The notes beneath the pieces were generated by a model that saw nothing but the letters and a program-made list of their open reading frames with translations, searched no databases and was not told the origin of the DNA. A program made the translations under genes and the position numbers. Shown here one piece after another: positions 61,465 through 64,000 of a stretch of 64,000 nucleotides of DNA (its first letter is position 1; the number at the start of each line of letters is the position of its first letter). Source of the stretch: JAGTVB01 sp964624765 (GTDB lineage Bacteria > Pseudomonadota > Gammaproteobacteria > HK1). The stretch spans positions 1-64,000 of the forward strand of contig CAZUZO010000002.1 of the NCBI GenBank assembly GCA_964624765.1. Reading direction: 5' to 3'.

Positions 61465-61588
61465 CTGTACAAGGCCAGAGCGACCGTTTTAGACCCTTCC
61501 CTCCACTCAATCTCGCACCCTGGGGTTGCATGCCGTGATGGTAGGACTCTAATCACCCGCCGCACAAGCTCCAACACAAAAGGCGTAC

Positions 61589-61804
61589 GAAGCTGTTTTA
61601 AAAATGTCACGAGCGCCGGCAGAGCAAGGCGCACAGCGGCGACAAAATCGTCTGGAACGATTTTGAACAGCTGCAAGCTGGCCCCGAAGGGGCGAGCCCC
61701 AAGGATGGGGCGAGTCACCACCGGAGTGTACAAGGGAGTACAGAGGATGGCGAGCCGCTGCGCAACGCAGCTGAGGCAAGCGCAGTAGTTTTTAAAACAG
61801 CTTC
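61589..61804. repeat. family A MITE-like element, long form
   Basis: The 216-bp copy begins GAAGCTGTTTTAAAAATGTC and ends TTTTTAAAACAGCTTC. The flanks are TAC (61586-61588) and TAA (61805-61807), not a clear duplication, so one side may have mutated. It carries AAAATCGTCTGGAACGATTT, GCCCCGAAGGGGC and GCCCCAAGGATGGGGC modules. It lies between slp and nupC, 24 bases before the latter's start. Confidence 0.85.
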
Positions 61805-61828
61805 TAAGGTACGGCCAGCGGAGGCGGT

Positions 61829-63076
61829 ATGCTGTTACAGGGGCTTCTCGGATTGATTGTCATCATCGGTACCGCTTGGCTGATGAGCGAGGATCGTCGT
61901 GCGATACCGTGGAGACCCGTTCTCGGGGGGCTCGTGCTGCAGTTCGCTCTAGCGACGCTGCTCCTTAAAGCGCCGTTATTCTACGCGGTTTTTTCCCAGC
62001 TTCATGACATCCTGTTGTCTTTGATTGAGGCCACTCGTGCCGGAACGAGCTTTGTTTTCGGATTTCTGGGGGGTGGACCGTTCCCTTTCGAGGCGACCCA
62101 TCCCAGCGCAAGCTTTGTGCTGGCCTTTCAGGCCTTGCCGCTTATTCTAGTCATGAGCGCGCTTTCGGCATTGCTTTTCTATTGGCGCATATTGCCGTTG
62201 GTCGTCAGGGGGTTTGCATTACTGCTGCAGAAGACCCTTGGTATCAGCGGTGCAACCGGCCTCAGTGCGGCAGCCAATGTGTTGCTCGGTATGGTGGAAG
62301 CTCCGCTGCTAGTGCGTCCTTATCTCGAGCGACTGACGCGCGGGGAGCTATTCATGTTGATGAGCTGCGGTATGGCGACCATCGCTGGCACGGTCATGGT
62401 GCTTTATGCCAGTATCCTGGTGGAGGTCATCCCTGGGGCTATGGGGCACCTGCTCAGCGCATCAGTGATCAGTGCGCCCGGCGCGATCGTTATCGCTGCG
62501 TTGATGGTCCCGCCGGGTACCGAGGATCCGAACGGCAACCCCGTCACCATCGAACTGCCGGCCAGCAGCAGCATGGATGCCATCACGCTTGGCACCCTGC
62601 AAGGGATCAATCTGGTTCTCAATGTTGCCGCCATGCTGATCGTCTTGATAGCCTTGGTGAGTCTTGCGAATCAATCCTTGGCGTTGCTTCCGCCCATCGG
62701 TGATGCACCGATTACCCTGCAGCGCATTCTAGGTTGGGCGATGGCACCTTTGGCTTGGCTGTTGGGTATTCCATGGCTGGAGGCGGCGACAGCAGGCTCT
62801 CTGATGGGAACCAAGCTGGTCCTCAACGAACTGATCGCCTATATCGAGCTCGCGCAACTCTCGCAGGAAGCACTGAGTGATCGAAGCCGCCTCATCATGG
62901 TCTATGCGATGTGTGGGTTCGCTAATCTCGGTAGCCTGGGGATTCTTATCGGTGGCCTTGGCTCGATGATTCCAGCTAGGCGAAAGGAGATCGTGAGTTT
63001 AGGCCTAAAGGCTGTCCTCGCAGGGACCCTGGCCACTGGCTTGACAGCGCTGATAGTTGGCCTCTATCACCTTTGA
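61829..63076 (+). CDS. nupC: concentrative nucleoside transporter
   Basis: The 415-residue CNT-family symporter imports nucleosides with protons or sodium. Family motifs are AFQALPLILVMSALSALLFY, GATGLSAAANVLLGMVEAPL and SCGMATIAGTVMVLYASILV. The end motifs GTKLVLNELIAYIEL and YAMCGFANLGSLGILIGGLG (nucleoside site) are present. About ten hydrophobic segments are visible. The stop TGA (63074-63076) is the left flank of a family A repeat. The start ATG has GGAGGCGGT upstream. Confidence 0.94.
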   Translation: MLLQGLLGLIVIIGTAWLMSEDRRAIPWRPVLGGLVLQFALATLLLKAPLFYAVFSQLHDILLSLIEATRAGTSFVFGFLGGGPFPFEATHPSASFVLAFQALPLILVMSALSALLFYWRILPLVVRGFALLLQKTLGISGATGLSAAANVLLGMVEAPLLVRPYLERLTRGELFMLMSCGMATIAGTVMVLYASILVEVIPGAMGHLLSASVISAPGAIVIAALMVPPGTEDPNGNPVTIELPASSSMDAITLGTLQGINLVLNVAAMLIVLIALVSLANQSLALLPPIGDAPITLQRILGWAMAPLAWLLGIPWLEAATAGSLMGTKLVLNELIAYIELAQLSQEALSDRSRLIMVYAMCGFANLGSLGILIGGLGSMIPARRKEIVSLGLKAVLAGTLATGLTALIVGLYHL

Positions 63077-63219
63077 GAAGCTGTTTTAAAAATGTCACGA
63101 GCGCCGCCAGAGCAAGGCGCACGGCAGCGAGAAAGCGGAGTGTACAAAGGAGTACATGAGCATTTCGAGCTGCCGCGCAACGCAGCTCAGGCAAGCGCAG
63201 TCATTTTTAAAACAGCTTC
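63077..63219. repeat. family A MITE-like element, short form adjoining a stop codon
   Basis: The 143-bp copy begins GAAGCTGTTTTAAAAATGTC and ends TTTTTAAAACAGCTTC. TGA flanks are at 63074-63076 and 63220-63222. The left TGA is the nupC stop codon. The interior has GCGCCGCCAGAGCAAGGCGC and the GTGTACAAAGGAGTACATG palindrome. It lacks the central block of the long form, showing that length variants arise by loss or gain of whole modules. Confidence 0.88.
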
Positions 63220-63316
63220 TGAGGGCTCTATCAGGAACGGCTGGACGGAGGTAATGAGGTCGCAAGGCGAAACGGCGTTGATTTGGGCAGGCATGTTGAC
63301 CGAAGATTCGGAGTAA

Positions 63317-63778
63317 ATGGCCACTATGTTGATGCAAGGAGCGCTAAGAGTGCCCCTCTTAGGGATTGGCTGGGGGTTAGTCGTACTCGCCTCTATTCTA
63401 AGCTGCAGCGGCCTGACGCAGAAAGAGCGTTATGTCAAACTCCAGCGCAGTGTCGAGAGTTATGCGAGTGACATCCGTTGGAACCGCCTTGATGCGGCAC
63501 TGAATTACATCGCAAGAAAGGATCCGGGGGCTTCCCCGGTGGACCCGGCGCGTCTTGAAGGATTTCGTATCACGGGGTATGAGCTGGGGGCGGGTCGGCT
63601 GGCGGAGGATAGCAAGGAAGCGTCAGTCGTCGTCACCTTTACTTATTACGATACGGACTCGGGGCGATTGCGGAACCTATCCGACCTCCAACACTGGTGG
63701 TTCAACGATTCGCTGGGACGTTGGTTCCTGGACGGCGATCTCCCGAATTTTGTTCGAGAGGGGCATGAATCGAACTAG
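63317..63778 (+). CDS. small predicted lipoprotein
   Basis: The 153-residue protein has a hydrophobic N-terminus, LLGIGWGLVVLASILSC, ending in a plausible lipobox (ILSC). The mature part is soluble: KERYVKLQRSVESYASDIRW, NRLDAALNYIARKD and VVVTFTYYDTDSGRLRNLSD. It ends with HWWFNDSLGRWFLDGDLP. I do not recognise a family name. CGGAG six bases before the ATG supports the start. The gene is isolated downstream of the nupC repeat. Confidence 0.75.
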   Translation: MATMLMQGALRVPLLGIGWGLVVLASILSCSGLTQKERYVKLQRSVESYASDIRWNRLDAALNYIARKDPGASPVDPARLEGFRITGYELGAGRLAEDSKEASVVVTFTYYDTDSGRLRNLSDLQHWWFNDSLGRWFLDGDLPNFVREGHESN

Positions 63779-63866
63779 ATCCCCCGGCCGTCGTCATTAT
63801 GAGGAGTCATGATTCGGTTTTCCTCGCCTTCATTCTCGGAGCGGGCGAGGATCGGCCCCTTACATT

Positions 63867-63893
63867 AAGCGCAGTCGTTTTTAGAACAGCTCC
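63867..63893. repeat. family A element, right-end fragment
   Basis: Only the right end remains: AAGCGCAGTCGTTTTTAGAA plus CAGCTCC, followed by TGA at 63894-63896. It resembles the end of the copy at 28524-28666. The remaining bases to the window edge show no gene. Confidence 0.6.
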
Positions 63894-64000
63894 TGAGCGC
63901 CGCCCGCGCGCTCCGAAAGAGCATCCCTGTCGCCACGATGCCCATGGCTGCTGAGATCATAGCGTTGAGGCCTTTTGGTAAGTATGCAGTCCAATTCGAT

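Noticed and set aside
1..64000. CRISPR array
   Set aside because: The short repeats are dispersed singly with large unique gaps and inverted ends; there is no regular direct repeat-spacer pattern and no cas gene.
1..64000. tRNA or rRNA genes
   Set aside because: No cloverleaf with a convincing T-arm or conserved rRNA segment was seen by eye; a covariance-model scan would settle this.

Overview
The window looks like a chromosome segment of a GC-rich gammaproteobacterium. The block miaB-phoH-ybeY-corC-lnt, the cell-division and secretion trio ftsY-ftsE-ftsX, and the run of M16 peptidases-rsmD-coaD-yfhL-mutM are all arranged as in Gammaproteobacteria. A class I phosphoribulokinase homologue and aerobic-type CobS/CobT homologues suggest an autotrophic sulfur-oxidiser-like lineage (Chromatiales or a relative). 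That placement is inference: no rRNA, tRNA or RuBisCO gene lies here.

Positions 1-5560 are a decayed mobile/defence island. It holds an IS4-type transposase tail, a type III restriction-modification locus (mod broken by one in-frame TAG, an intact AlbA_2/ATPase-fold gene, res cut off after its P-loop), a frameshifted IS91-type transposase, and a pcm gene that has lost its N-terminal half. Positions 5591-13261 carry an APC transporter, a FixL/FixJ-like two-component pair, bioA and an H-NS-family gene. Positions 13700-20800 hold a wrbA-cstA-cory-CC-star-ArsA-like run, an egtB-DUF427 pair, a tiny membrane peptide and a decayed flavoprotein fragment. Positions 21347-32371 hold an RND efflux pair, a MEKHLA protein, a large DUF4139 protein, a radical SAM enzyme, a PilZ protein and hspQ.

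Positions 32504-37811 are the conserved lnt-to-miaB operon. Positions 38457-42907 place a phosphoribulokinase homologue, apparently dead at three catalytic positions, next to CobS- and CobT-type chaperone subunits without CobN. Positions 43517-51923 hold a YadGH-type ABC exporter, a HAD phosphatase, moaD, a Ser/Thr kinase fused to a cyclic-nucleotide-binding domain, and a transglutaminase/N-formylglutamate amidohydrolase/glutaredoxin-like set. Positions 51991-60139 are ftsXEY, the M16 pair, rsmD, coaD, yfhL and mutM. An Slp lipoprotein, a nucleoside transporter and a small lipoprotein close the window.

The most distinctive feature is a population of short non-coding repeats. Families A (about 130-220 bp) and B (about 120-140 bp) are related MITE-like palindromes. 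Their ends read GAAGCTGTTTTAAAA or GAGGTTGTGAAAAAACC, and most copies are flanked by a duplicated TNA trinucleotide. Several sit so that the flanking TGA or TAA is the stop codon of the neighbouring gene, and one is an A/B chimera wedged between two convergent stop codons. A third family (C) has ends resembling GGTCATCGTTTCGGCAG. No transposase that could move any of them is encoded here.
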